Shown here: piece after piece, positions 42,117-51,902 of the stretch
How positions within the stretch are numbered: position 1 is the first letter of the stretch
How the letters are laid out: the number at the start of each line of letters is the position of its first letter
DNA from: Aquimarina sediminis
GTDB taxonomy: Bacteria; Bacteroidota; Bacteroidia; Flavobacteriales; Flavobacteriaceae
Assembly (NCBI RefSeq): GCF_002895435.1
Contig: NZ_POYJ01000010.1
Span: 155,167 to 219,166 of the forward strand
Direction of reading: 5' to 3'
Length of the DNA: 64,000 nucleotides
Translations under genes and position numbers: made by a program
The notes under the pieces: generated by a model
Seen by the model: only the letters and a program-made list of their open reading frames with translations
What the model was told of the DNA's origin: nothing
Database searches by the model: none

Positions 42117-43456
42117 TTTGATCTCTTCATTACCAATTTATTATTCATTTTTTTTCCAATTTGTATTCCTTGATTCAACCCAACTTCTACTGCCGCTCTA
42201 TAATGAATCCCTCCATAAAGTCTGCTCATTGCTGCTTCTTGGGCTGCTTCTTTAAATGATGAAAATTGCCGAATTGGTAAACCGTATGGAATCTCGGTGT
42301 TATCATTAAAAGAAAAATTATCTCCAAAAATATTGGTCAAAACTTCTGCCGAAGCCCCAGAAACAACCGAATGCCCACTAACATATTCGGGAAACGGAGG
42401 AGTTTGCAAAATGGGTTTCCATTGCTCGTCAATATGTCTATTAATTAAGGTTTCTGGGCGCACCAAATTACTACGGTATTTTTCATCCCAACAACTAATA
42501 AAGGCATCGGCAATTGCTATAGAAACTTTGGTATATGCAAAAACAGTTTGGTTAAAATCAGCATTTTCTTTTCTTAACGCTATTTTGGTAATCCCCACCC
42601 AGTGAGCACCAGGAGTAATTTTTTTGGTAGCAAACATAAGATGTCCACGAGTAACAGACACATATGGATTGCAGTCCCAAAATTGTGCAATCTTAATTTT
42701 TTCGGACTCATCTCCTTCTTTAGACATTTCTGTACTAATATCATATACTTCTTGCAACTCTTTATAGAAAACACTTTCTTTATCTAAAGAAAAATCTGGA
42801 GGAGCTATTGGCTTAAACTCATCTGCAGATTCAAGAAAAAAAGGACGGATCTTATTCCAGTGTGGTTCTATCCCATCCATATATGCAGGAGGGGTAGGTT
42901 GCCATCTCTCTGGTGCATCATAATCTACAGAGTATTTGGGCATAGTTCTGGTCTGAGCATAGTTATCAGTACCGCTCCATTTATCAATATGTTCGACCAC
43001 CTTTAATCCATATGCTTTAGAAACCAGATACTCTTCTTTATTTATTTGTTCCCAACTTGTATATACGCTATCTATAAATTCTTGCATCTTATTCTCTGAA
43101 AAAATCAATCTCTTGCTTAATTCAAAATGAGCAACCAATGAAGATAATCTATCATTAATTTCTTCATCCTTTCCAGGTTTAGGAATCTTTGTAAGACCAT
43201 TCAGTTGTCCAGAAATCGAAGAAAGAGTACTGTCTTTTTGTGCCAGTATTTCATAGGCTGCAATATTAGGGTATGCATATATTCTACTTGCAACAGGGGG
43301 TGAAAAAATATCATGGATCATGATTTCTGTTACTTTATCAACAGATTTATGATAATTTTCTGCTGTAATTATAATAGGCTTAGTATGATCTGAACAAGAA
43401 ATAAAAAGTACTAGCACCGGCATCCACATTCTCATTAATTTACCATTGTATTTCAT
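42113..43456 (-). CDS. vanadium-dependent haloperoxidase-like (PAP2-fold) protein
   Basis: 447 residues. A lipoprotein-type signal (VLVLFISCSDH) suggests an exported protein. Vanadate/phosphate-binding motifs of the PAP2/haloperoxidase fold are all recognisable: KYRSNLVRPETL (Lys-x6-Arg-Pro), PEYVSGHSVVSGA (Ser-Gly-His) and SRLYGGIHYRAAVEVG (Arg-x5-His). In true vanadium haloperoxidases these residues hold vanadate and oxidise halides with peroxide; related phosphatases share the motifs. Which activity applies cannot be told by motif. It is in a row behind two FG-GAP lipoproteins. Confidence 0.85.
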   Translation of the reverse strand: MKYNGKLMRMWMPVLVLFISCSDHTKPIIITAENYHKSVDKVTEIMIHDIFSPPVASRIYAYPNIAAYEILAQKDSTLSSISGQLNGLTKIPKPGKDEEINDRLSSLVAHFELSKRLIFSENKMQEFIDSVYTSWEQINKEEYLVSKAYGLKVVEHIDKWSGTDNYAQTRTMPKYSVDYDAPERWQPTPPAYMDGIEPHWNKIRPFFLESADEFKPIAPPDFSLDKESVFYKELQEVYDISTEMSKEGDESEKIKIAQFWDCNPYVSVTRGHLMFATKKITPGAHWVGITKIALRKENADFNQTVFAYTKVSIAIADAFISCWDEKYRSNLVRPETLINRHIDEQWKPILQTPPFPEYVSGHSVVSGASAEVLTNIFGDNFSFNDNTEIPYGLPIRQFSSFKEAAQEAAMSRLYGGIHYRAAVEVGLNQGIQIGKKMNNKLVMKRSK

Positions 43457-43468
43457 ATTGCTTTTATT

Positions 43469-46400
43469 TTAATTAGCATTTAGTTTATATAATGCTATTG
43501 AATCATTATTCTGGGTTATTAATAGATGTCTTTCACCACCTATTTTTATTATATGTAATCCACTAACTTGTTTTTGATATAGGTCCAGTCCTATTTCATT
43601 ACCCATTTTATATGTTTTATCATCAAATAGTACTGCCCCCGAGAATCCATCCATTCGACCTTGATATGGAGTGACTCCAAAATAGTTACCGACCAATAAC
43701 ACTTCAGGAACCATATCGTTTGTAAAATCATCAACTAGCATATTTGTTATTGGTGCCATCTGTAATTTATCATCAAAAGGGTAAAAAGAAAAGCTTCCAT
43801 TCTTATTGTTTTTCAAATATCCAGATGCCAACTCATGTACTTGTAATACACTCATTTGTTGTAGTTCTTTTTTATCAAAAATCTCTTCAATAGATTTTCC
43901 TGCAAAGGACTTATAGGACACGAATTTCTTTTTTAAAAACCTTAATTGCCCACTCAATTCATCAAACGTATTAATTGTATAGTATTTCTTGTTTTTGTGA
44001 ATAGCAATTATAGTTTCTGTATCTCCGTTTTTATCCAAATCTCCATAATACATTAGCATCGGGTTATTTTTTGAAGCCTTAAACTTTGAGTTCTTTCCCC
44101 AATTACCCATAATATAATCAACATCTCCATCTTTATCAATATCAAAAGGTACTATAGATTGCCACAACCCATTAAGCTTTGAATTAAAAACCTCGACCAT
44201 AGTAAACACACCAGAGTTGTTTTGAAAAAAAACAGGAGACATCCACTCCCCAACTATTATTAAATCAGAATCTCCATCATTATCATAGTCAGAAAATACA
44301 GCATCAGTGACCATTCCTACTTTTTGCAATTCTGCATTATTAATTATTTTAAAACCAGAAGCTGTATTTTCTATAAGGTATGATACAGGGGTATTCCCAA
44401 AATCGTTAGAAACTGCATACCCTCCCACAAAAAGGTCTAGGTCTCCATCATTATCTATATCAGAAGTTTTGACAATAGATCCGTTTTCATAGTACTTCGG
44501 AAATGATTGTTTTTTTATAAAATTTCCTTTGCTATCATTGGTATACAATCGATCTAGCAATGGCTCTTTCTTTCCAAAATATTCTCCCCCTCCAGAGATT
44601 ACCAATAAATCTTTTCCTTGCTTTTGATCTAGGTTTTCTAATATTGCGAATACATCTTCTTTAGAGGCGTCTCTATCAAAAATAGTGTCTGCTTTTGTTT
44701 TAAAAACCCCTTGTTCTTGATAATAAAATATAGGCAATGTTCCTTTTGCTCCTCCAAAAAAAATATCTTCATCTCCATCCTTATCAATGTCTCCGATAGC
44801 CACTGCTGGTCCCTTATCTGATAATTTATATGGAATTAATTGTTGTCTATTAAAATCTGTAAAATCATTTTCTTTGTGGATATAATCAATTCCAAAATTG
44901 TTTGTTGTTTTTAAAAACAATGGCTTTTCTTTTGAAAACAGCTTAGTATAATCTACTTTTTCTCTATTCTTTTTAGGTCGTATTGTTAATGTGGTATCTA
45001 GTTTGGTTATTGATATTTTTTGAAATGTCTGATCTGGCCATACCATCAAAATACTATCAATTTTTGCAGAAGGTTGAAAACCAAAATGAAATACCAATTC
45101 TGAAGAGGACTGAAACCCCTTTGAAGCAAACAACTGCTTGCTTTGTATTTTATCATCATGATATACCATCATTTTGGTTCCTATACCAAATGAATTTTTA
45201 TCCAAATAATCCAACTTAACTTTTAGATAATGATTCTCACTATTTTCTGTGTTTTCATATACAAAAGGAGCCTCATTAATATTATTGATCACGATATCAA
45301 GATCTCCATCATTGTCTAAATCGGCATAAGCACTTCCATTGGAAAAGGATTTTTTTTCTGGAAACCATAGAGAAGATCGATCCTTGAACTTTAAAGAATC
45401 ACTCCCTTCAAAAATATAATTAAAGGAAGCTCCAGAAGGCATTTTACTAAGTACCTTCTCATCAATTATTCCTGGTTCATTAAGTTTTGCATTAATTTCT
45501 TTATTAGATACATATTTGATATAATCCAGATCATTAGGTCTTTTAGGAATTCCATTGGTAATCATTATATCTTGTTCTCCATCGAGATTAAAATCTGCAA
45601 TTAAGGGACTCCAGCTCCAGTCGGTAGCCTCAACACCACTGAGTAGCGCTATTTCTGAAAAATACTCTCCCTTAGTATTTAGCTGAAGCATATTTCTTGC
45701 ATATTGATAATGATATCCCAAATTATCAACCTTAAAGTCATGAATATCTGCATTATCTTCTCCTACTGATGCTTTTAATACTTGTTCCTCTTCTGGAAGC
45801 ATATCTAGAGTTATTAAGTCATAGTAACCGTCATTATTTATATCACCTGCATCATTGCCCATAGAAAATCTACTGATATGTCCAAAATATGTTTTAAGAC
45901 TTTCTTTAAATTTGCCATCTCCCTGATTTATATAAAAATAGTCGTCCTCATGAAAATCATTAGACACATATATATCAGTGTATCCATCATTATTAAAATC
46001 TGCTGTACACACCCCTAATCCATATCCTATTAATCCGCCATAAATCCCGGCTTCTTCACTTACATCTTTAAATTTTCCGGTATTATTTTGTAGTAGTCTA
46101 TCTCCTGTTTTGAAATTACGTTTCTCTCTAAGCTGTGATGGACCATAAGAATCTTCTGTATGTACTGCATGATTTAATAGGTACATATCCAAATCTCCAT
46201 CATTATCATAATCAAAAAAAGAGGCATTCGTACTATAGGTCTGATAATCTAGTTGGTATTCTTTTGACTGCTCTGTAAAAGTGAGATCTCCATTATTTAT
46301 AAAAAGTTCATTATGCCCTTGCAGTCCATTAATCCCTGTCACTGCACAAACATAAATATCCAAAAGACCATCTGCATTGACATCTGCCATGGTAACTCCC

Positions 46401-46732
46401 GTATTCCATTGGGAATTCCCTTCTACCTTTGCTTTTTTAGTAATATCTTCAAACTCAAAGTTTCCTTTATTTAAATACAATTTATTTTTTACCTGATTTC
46501 CTGTAAAATATATATCTGGCAAACCATCATTATTTATATCTCCAATAGCAACTCCGCCCCCATTATAATAATACAGATAATCCAAAATATTCAAATCTTT
46601 TGTAGCGGTAAGGGTGTTAGAAAAATTAATGTTTGTCTTTGAAAATGGTACTGTATAGAAAAGTGTGTTTTTTCTATCGTTACAAGAAAAAAGTAATACA
46701 AAACTTAATATGTATACTAGTTTTTTACTCAT
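43469..46732 (-). CDS. giant FG-GAP/VCBS plus ASPIC-UnbV lipoprotein (copy 2)
   Basis: 1087 residues from the ATG at 46732, which overlaps the previous stop (ATGAGTAA); an ATG at 46756 is less likely. Lipobox LLFSC with mature SNDRK-type start. Many calcium-type loops of DxDxDG character (INNDGLPDIYFTG, YDNDGDLDMYLLN, LDNDGDLDIVINN, IDKDGDEDIFFGG) define FG-GAP/VCBS beta-propeller repeats. Between them sits an ASPIC/UnbV domain (FGIGTKMMVYHDDKIQSKQL). Copy 1 is upstream and similar. Secreted or surface-anchored; the function is unknown, but calcium-binding propellers often bind glycans or proteins. Confidence 0.85.
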   Translation of the reverse strand: MSKKLVYILSFVLLFSCNDRKNTLFYTVPFSKTNINFSNTLTATKDLNILDYLYYYNGGGVAIGDINNDGLPDIYFTGNQVKNKLYLNKGNFEFEDITKKAKVEGNSQWNTGVTMADVNADGLLDIYVCAVTGINGLQGHNELFINNGDLTFTEQSKEYQLDYQTYSTNASFFDYDNDGDLDMYLLNHAVHTEDSYGPSQLREKRNFKTGDRLLQNNTGKFKDVSEEAGIYGGLIGYGLGVCTADFNNDGYTDIYVSNDFHEDDYFYINQGDGKFKESLKTYFGHISRFSMGNDAGDINNDGYYDLITLDMLPEEEQVLKASVGEDNADIHDFKVDNLGYHYQYARNMLQLNTKGEYFSEIALLSGVEATDWSWSPLIADFNLDGEQDIMITNGIPKRPNDLDYIKYVSNKEINAKLNEPGIIDEKVLSKMPSGASFNYIFEGSDSLKFKDRSSLWFPEKKSFSNGSAYADLDNDGDLDIVINNINEAPFVYENTENSENHYLKVKLDYLDKNSFGIGTKMMVYHDDKIQSKQLFASKGFQSSSELVFHFGFQPSAKIDSILMVWPDQTFQKISITKLDTTLTIRPKKNREKVDYTKLFSKEKPLFLKTTNNFGIDYIHKENDFTDFNRQQLIPYKLSDKGPAVAIGDIDKDGDEDIFFGGAKGTLPIFYYQEQGVFKTKADTIFDRDASKEDVFAILENLDQKQGKDLLVISGGGEYFGKKEPLLDRLYTNDSKGNFIKKQSFPKYYENGSIVKTSDIDNDGDLDLFVGGYAVSNDFGNTPVSYLIENTASGFKIINNAELQKVGMVTDAVFSDYDNDGDSDLIIVGEWMSPVFFQNNSGVFTMVEVFNSKLNGLWQSIVPFDIDKDGDVDYIMGNWGKNSKFKASKNNPMLMYYGDLDKNGDTETIIAIHKNKKYYTINTFDELSGQLRFLKKKFVSYKSFAGKSIEEIFDKKELQQMSVLQVHELASGYLKNNKNGSFSFYPFDDKLQMAPITNMLVDDFTNDMVPEVLLVGNYFGVTPYQGRMDGFSGAVLFDDKTYKMGNEIGLDLYQKQVSGLHIIKIGGERHLLITQNNDSIALYKLNAN

Positions 46733-49700
46733 TATCAAACAGTAATGGTGCCTCATTATTAATTCCTACAATTACTTGTAAATTGTTTTTGTCATCTGTC
46801 AATACTTCTATATCGTTAATCACTCCTTTTACAAAAAAGCCTGAATCTTTATAGTCTAACCAACTAAAATCTCCATTTCCATCACCTAAAAGAATGCCTC
46901 CAAACGATGCGTCTAATTGTGAGAATTGAGGTTTTAGGGAATAATCATTTCCGCCAAACAAAATATCTAAATGCCCGTCTTTATTTACATCAATAATCTC
47001 AAGGTCATTTATACAAGAAAATTGTGCTTGTGGTAAGAGTTCTTTTATTTCGAAATTAAAGTTCCCATCATTTATGGCTACAATACTTTCTGACTTATTA
47101 ACTTTCTTAACAATTGCCTGAGTAAGTTTCTCCTTAGGGAACAACTCCTGAATTGTTTTTTTTGCATACTCTGAGTATTTCATGTTTTTCTTTTTCAAGA
47201 AACTCAGCTGCCCTGTCAATTCTCTTTTTAGGTGTATAGGAATATCTTTTTTGCCTTCTCCTATTGTAAACAGTTGTTCAATTGTTCCATTATTATCAAA
47301 ATCATGAACATACATTTTCAATTCTTTATCTGGGCTTGATTTGTAAATAGAATTTATTCCTTGATTTCCCAACACCAGATCTATATCACCATCATTGTCA
47401 ATATCTGCTACTTTACAGGCTGACCATCTACCATGTATTTCATTTAGATTACTTTTTATAGAAACAAAACGGTTTTTTTCATTTCTAAATAGGTGTACCT
47501 GTCCCCATTCTTCAGCAATTATGAGGTCTTTAATTTTATCATTATCTATATCTTTCCATTCTGCTTCGCTTATCATACCGAGATGTTTACTTTCTGGTAT
47601 TTTTTCTTTTATTACATTTTTAAAGTTACCCAGACCATCATTTTCTAATAAAAAATGTTTTGGATTTACTCCATAAACGCCAGGTATTCCTTTACTGCCA
47701 ACAAACAGATCAACATCACCATCCTGATCATAATCATAGGGGGAAATTACAGCAGTATTATAAACGTTAACAGGAAGATGTGTTTCGCTTTTATTAAATT
47801 TACCGTTACCATCGTTAAGATATAAGCGTAAATCATATTCGCTATCGATCATTGATGTTTCATTTCCTCCGGCCCCAACTATAAGATCTAGATCATTGTC
47901 TCCATCTGCATCGAAAAAACATGCTGCGGTATCCTCATACATACGATCTTCGGCAAATATTTCTGAAATACTTTTGATATATTTTTTATTCTTTTGGAGA
48001 TAAATCTGTCCTTCCTGATCTTTTCCTCCTCCTATAAATAAGTCATTTTCACCATCATTATTAAGGTCTCCAAACGTAATTGTTGGTCCTTCTCTAGAAC
48101 TCATTTTATATATAAGAGATTCGTAATCAAAATCTATATAATTGTTTTCTTCATGTTTATCAAAAAAGGCTATTTCTTTCTTTTTAAACAATTTTCTGCT
48201 TTGGGGTTCTATTTTTTTTAATTCCTTACCTGGTACTTTGTTTTGGTCAAATGTGAGTTGTTGATTAACTGCAATATTTTTCTTTACATACTCTGTCCCT
48301 TCGGGCCATATTATTTTTAGAGAGTCAATTATTTTTTTATCTCCCAAGCCTATTGTCAACACATAATCAACAGAAGATTGAAACCCACGAGAAGGGTTTA
48401 ATTCCTGAAGAATCTGTTTATTATCATCTAAGTACACTTTTACTTTGGTTCCTATCGCAAAGGTGTTTTTATTTTTACCCTTTAGTTTTACTTTCAAATA
48501 ATTACTTGATTGTAATTCATCTGTATTATTTTTATAAACAAAAGTGGGCTGGTTTACATTATTCACTATTATATCAAGATCTCCATCATTATCCAGGTCT
48601 CCATATGCTGCTCCATTAGAAAAGCTAGGTTCTTCTAACCCCCATTGAGGGGCTCTATCTGTAAATGTAAGGTCTTTATTATTTTTAAAAACTTTGTTAG
48701 CAATAGGTGTACTAGGCATTTTATGAATAATAGTATCTATAACTTCTTTTTTGCCTGTCAAAACCATTTGTTGAAGAATATCATTAGCAAAAAAGTCCAT
48801 AAAATCCTGATTGGTAAGATCATGATAAATACCATTACTTACATAAATATCTTTATACCCATCATTATCCATATCAAAAAGTAATGCTCCCCAGCTCCAG
48901 TCACTCATAGCTACTCCTGAATAAAAAGCTATTTCTGAAAAAGTGTTGTTCCCATTATTTAGTTGCAATGAGTTTTGCATATATTGATTATAGAAATCTT
49001 GTTTTCTTTTTAACTGAAGTACATCGTATCGTTCAAAATCGCTAGTTTCCTTAAGTCTCACATTATCTTCTGGTAGCATATCTGTCACAAATATATCTTG
49101 CATACCATCATTATTAATATCAGATAAATCAGCTCCCATAGAAGACATACTTATATGAGACGTCCAACTTTTAATTTCTTCAGAAAATGTTCCGTCTTTT
49201 TTATTGATATATAGATAATCTCTCTCATAAAAATCATTAGAGATATACAAGTCAGGATATTGATCATTATTAAGATCTCCTACAGTAACTCCTAATCCAA
49301 AACCTATCAAGCTGCCAAAAATCCCAGCTTCTTCGCTTACATCAACAAAATGACCATTATCATTTCTCAATAATTTATCCCCACCGCCTTTGAGAAAATC
49401 TGGGATATTCCAGTCTTCACTTCTTATTTCTCTTTTATTTGAATATCCTAATGAGCTAACGGGAATAAAGCTATTGTTTAAAATATAAGCATCTAAATCT
49501 CCATCTTTATCATAATCGAAAAAAGCTGCATGAGTTGTAAAACCGCTATCTGCCAAATTGTATTCTTCCGCAGCTTCGGTAAATGTGAGGTCTTTATTAT
49601 TTATGTACAATTCATTTTTTTGATTATCTCCTTTTACATCTCCGGCATTGCACACATATATATCCAACCATCCATCACTATTAATATCTACCATGACTAC

Positions 49701-50075
49701 TCCTGTAGACCAATTGTTTTTTCCCTGAACGCCAGAATCTATAGTAATATCCTCAAAAACAAAAGAGCCCTTATTAAGGTATAGTTTATTTTTTTTCATA
49801 TTAGCAGTAAGAAAAACATCTGCATATCCATCATTATTAATGTCGCCAATTGCTACTCCTCCTCCATTATAAAAGTTTCGGTATTTAAAGATATTTAACT
49901 CTTCATTATTAGCTATTTCATTTGTAAAAGAAATATTAGTTTCTTCAAATGGAAGCCTCTCAAACATTTTTTTAATTTCTCTGTTTGACTCATCTACAAT
50001 AGGCTTTTCTTGTTTGGAACAAGACAGTGTCAGAATACTTAAAAATATTATAAGAAATGTATTACGCATAATCAC
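46725..50075 (-). CDS. giant FG-GAP/VCBS plus ASPIC-UnbV lipoprotein (copy 1)
   Basis: 1116 residues. Start ATG 50075 or 50069; lipobox LSILTLSC. Layout is as in copy 2: N-terminal FG-GAP loops (INNDGYADVFLTAN, YDKDGDLDAYILN), an ASPIC/UnbV domain (FAIGTKVKVYLDDNKQILQEL), then further loops (DNDGDIDLVLGNQG, VNKDGHLDILFGGND). Its stop overlaps the copy 2 start by 8 bp, so translation is coupled. Eukaryotic CRTAC1 has the same domain pair. The SusD gene lies 267 bp upstream. Confidence 0.85.
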   Translation of the reverse strand: MIMRNTFLIIFLSILTLSCSKQEKPIVDESNREIKKMFERLPFEETNISFTNEIANNEELNIFKYRNFYNGGGVAIGDINNDGYADVFLTANMKKNKLYLNKGSFVFEDITIDSGVQGKNNWSTGVVMVDINSDGWLDIYVCNAGDVKGDNQKNELYINNKDLTFTEAAEEYNLADSGFTTHAAFFDYDKDGDLDAYILNNSFIPVSSLGYSNKREIRSEDWNIPDFLKGGGDKLLRNDNGHFVDVSEEAGIFGSLIGFGLGVTVGDLNNDQYPDLYISNDFYERDYLYINKKDGTFSEEIKSWTSHISMSSMGADLSDINNDGMQDIFVTDMLPEDNVRLKETSDFERYDVLQLKRKQDFYNQYMQNSLQLNNGNNTFSEIAFYSGVAMSDWSWGALLFDMDNDGYKDIYVSNGIYHDLTNQDFMDFFANDILQQMVLTGKKEVIDTIIHKMPSTPIANKVFKNNKDLTFTDRAPQWGLEEPSFSNGAAYGDLDNDGDLDIIVNNVNQPTFVYKNNTDELQSSNYLKVKLKGKNKNTFAIGTKVKVYLDDNKQILQELNPSRGFQSSVDYVLTIGLGDKKIIDSLKIIWPEGTEYVKKNIAVNQQLTFDQNKVPGKELKKIEPQSRKLFKKKEIAFFDKHEENNYIDFDYESLIYKMSSREGPTITFGDLNNDGENDLFIGGGKDQEGQIYLQKNKKYIKSISEIFAEDRMYEDTAACFFDADGDNDLDLIVGAGGNETSMIDSEYDLRLYLNDGNGKFNKSETHLPVNVYNTAVISPYDYDQDGDVDLFVGSKGIPGVYGVNPKHFLLENDGLGNFKNVIKEKIPESKHLGMISEAEWKDIDNDKIKDLIIAEEWGQVHLFRNEKNRFVSIKSNLNEIHGRWSACKVADIDNDGDIDLVLGNQGINSIYKSSPDKELKMYVHDFDNNGTIEQLFTIGEGKKDIPIHLKRELTGQLSFLKKKNMKYSEYAKKTIQELFPKEKLTQAIVKKVNKSESIVAINDGNFNFEIKELLPQAQFSCINDLEIIDVNKDGHLDILFGGNDYSLKPQFSQLDASFGGILLGDGNGDFSWLDYKDSGFFVKGVINDIEVLTDDKNNLQVIVGINNEAPLLFDNE

Positions 50076-50342
50076 CTTTTTAACTATGAAATTACTGTAT
50101 ATGACATCTTGATTTCATTTCACCCTATTTCTAATAATAGAAGTCAGAATAATTAACAAATTCAACCTTCACCTTACTCATAAAGCATATCATCACTTAC
50201 TTTCTCGAAATCTTATTCGTTCAGAAATGACATTTTTAATAAAATAATGCCTCAAAAAATGCATCCCTCAATATCATTTTTTGGAGACATTATTTTCTAA
50301 TCCTTGTATATTAGCAACAAGGAAACAAACAAAAAAACAAGG

Positions 50343-51896
50343 TTAATATCCTGGGTTCTGACTTAAATCAGGGTTAGACAGTAACGCAGTCGTAGGGATA
50401 GGGAACAAAATTCGTTCTGATCCCGAAGCTTCTTTCAATTGCCAAGCACTTAGATACTTTCCAAATCTTACAAGGTCATTTCTTCTCCAGCCCTCCCAAT
50501 ACAATTCTCTTCCTCTTTCTGCTAGAATCTCATCATCTGTAAGGTTTAATGAACCTGCAGTTAGTCCTCTTGCAACTCTAATTTCATCAAAAACATCACT
50601 GGCTGCTTGTCCTAATGCAGCATCAGATCCACCTCGATAGATTGCTTCTGCTTTATTTAGCAAAACATCTGCATATCGTAATAAAACATAGCTATTATTA
50701 GGGTCATCTGCATTATCTACTCCTCCTGTAAAATCAGGGATATATTTCAATACTCTAATACCTTTTTCTTCAGTGTTAATTGCAACATCTACATCTCTTG
50801 TATAGGCTAGTGGAGTACCGTTCCTAGTTGTTAAAGCTGTTCCGTTTTCATCAAATTGTTGCCCTATTAAAAAACCTGCTTTTGTTCCAGTGCTAGTTGT
50901 ATAAGGGTTTGTTGCGCTATTATAATCTCCTCCTAACCTAACATCATTAGCATCAAATGAATCATAAAAATCTGATAATGTAGCAAATCCATTCCATCCT
51001 GACGGCTTTTGGTTATAATGCAGAGAACAGTTCCATCTTCTCTTAAAGTCAGTCAATTCTGATTCTGGCACAGAGAAGATCAACTCACTACTTTGTCCTT
51101 CATTGGCTTCGGCAAACGTATTAAAATACCCTTCTAATCCAGAAGTTAGAGAATACTGCCCAGATTGAATAATATCATTGGCATACTCAATAACTTTATC
51201 CATATCTTGTTTTGCAAAGCTAAATGACCCTGCGGCTCTATTATCAGATTCATACACGGCTTTATTTAGATATAATTTGGTAAGTAAGGCCCTGGCAGTA
51301 TTTTTATTAGCTAAGTTTTTACTAGATGTTTCTGGCAAATCTGCTAATGCTTCTTCTAAATCTTGTATAAGAAAAGCTACAGACTCTGATGAGGTAAGTA
51401 CTCTTGGATTAACACTAACTCCATCTTCTGCTTCTCTAAACACCGTAATCCCCCAAAAGTCTAATACATAAAACATAAAATATGCTCTTACTGTTTTAGC
51501 TTCTGCTATCAATTGAGGTGTTGCTCCATCTCCACTTATTGCTTGAGTTGCTCTAAAAACTCCTCTATTAATATCACTCCATGAGGTTCTAATAAATAAA
51601 TGATCTGGAGTCCATGTATGTAAATGCATTTGTTGAAATACTCCTCCATCAAACCAATCTGTACCTCTGGTTGGTCCTAGCATTTCATCTGTACTATGCC
51701 CTGATAGCCCAAAAATTACACGCTCATTAGCAAACTCTCTCAATTGTCCATAGGCAGAGCTTAAAAGTTCTGTAGACTCACCTATTCCTTCTGGGATAAT
51801 TCCCCCTTCATTTTCAAACTCTAAATCTGTACATGCAGATATTAGATATATACTCAATATCCCAAGTAAAATTCTTACGTTATTATTATTTTTCAT
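50343..51896 (-). CDS. SusD/RagB-family outer-membrane lipoprotein
   Basis: 517 residues. Lipobox in ILSIYLISAC, SusD-type helical core (RTSWSDINRGVFRATQAI, AEAKTVRAYFMFYVLDFWG, LLRYADVLLNKAEAIYRGG) and the usual C-terminal WEGWRRNDLVRFGKYL. Partner of the SusC protein encoded 6 bp upstream; forms the lid of an active transport complex. No glycoside hydrolase, sulfatase or peptidase gene is in the block, so its ligand is not indicated. Confidence 0.93.
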   Translation of the reverse strand: MKNNNNVRILLGILSIYLISACTDLEFENEGGIIPEGIGESTELLSSAYGQLREFANERVIFGLSGHSTDEMLGPTRGTDWFDGGVFQQMHLHTWTPDHLFIRTSWSDINRGVFRATQAISGDGATPQLIAEAKTVRAYFMFYVLDFWGITVFREAEDGVSVNPRVLTSSESVAFLIQDLEEALADLPETSSKNLANKNTARALLTKLYLNKAVYESDNRAAGSFSFAKQDMDKVIEYANDIIQSGQYSLTSGLEGYFNTFAEANEGQSSELIFSVPESELTDFKRRWNCSLHYNQKPSGWNGFATLSDFYDSFDANDVRLGGDYNSATNPYTTSTGTKAGFLIGQQFDENGTALTTRNGTPLAYTRDVDVAINTEEKGIRVLKYIPDFTGGVDNADDPNNSYVLLRYADVLLNKAEAIYRGGSDAALGQAASDVFDEIRVARGLTAGSLNLTDDEILAERGRELYWEGWRRNDLVRFGKYLSAWQLKEASGSERILFPIPTTALLSNPDLSQNPGY

Positions 51897-51902
51897 ATTT
51901 TT

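Noticed and set aside
50300..50342. Terminator between SusD and the first FG-GAP gene
   Set aside because: The CCTTGT/ACAAGG inverted repeat near 50303 is short, has a long loop, and no U-run follows on the minus strand.
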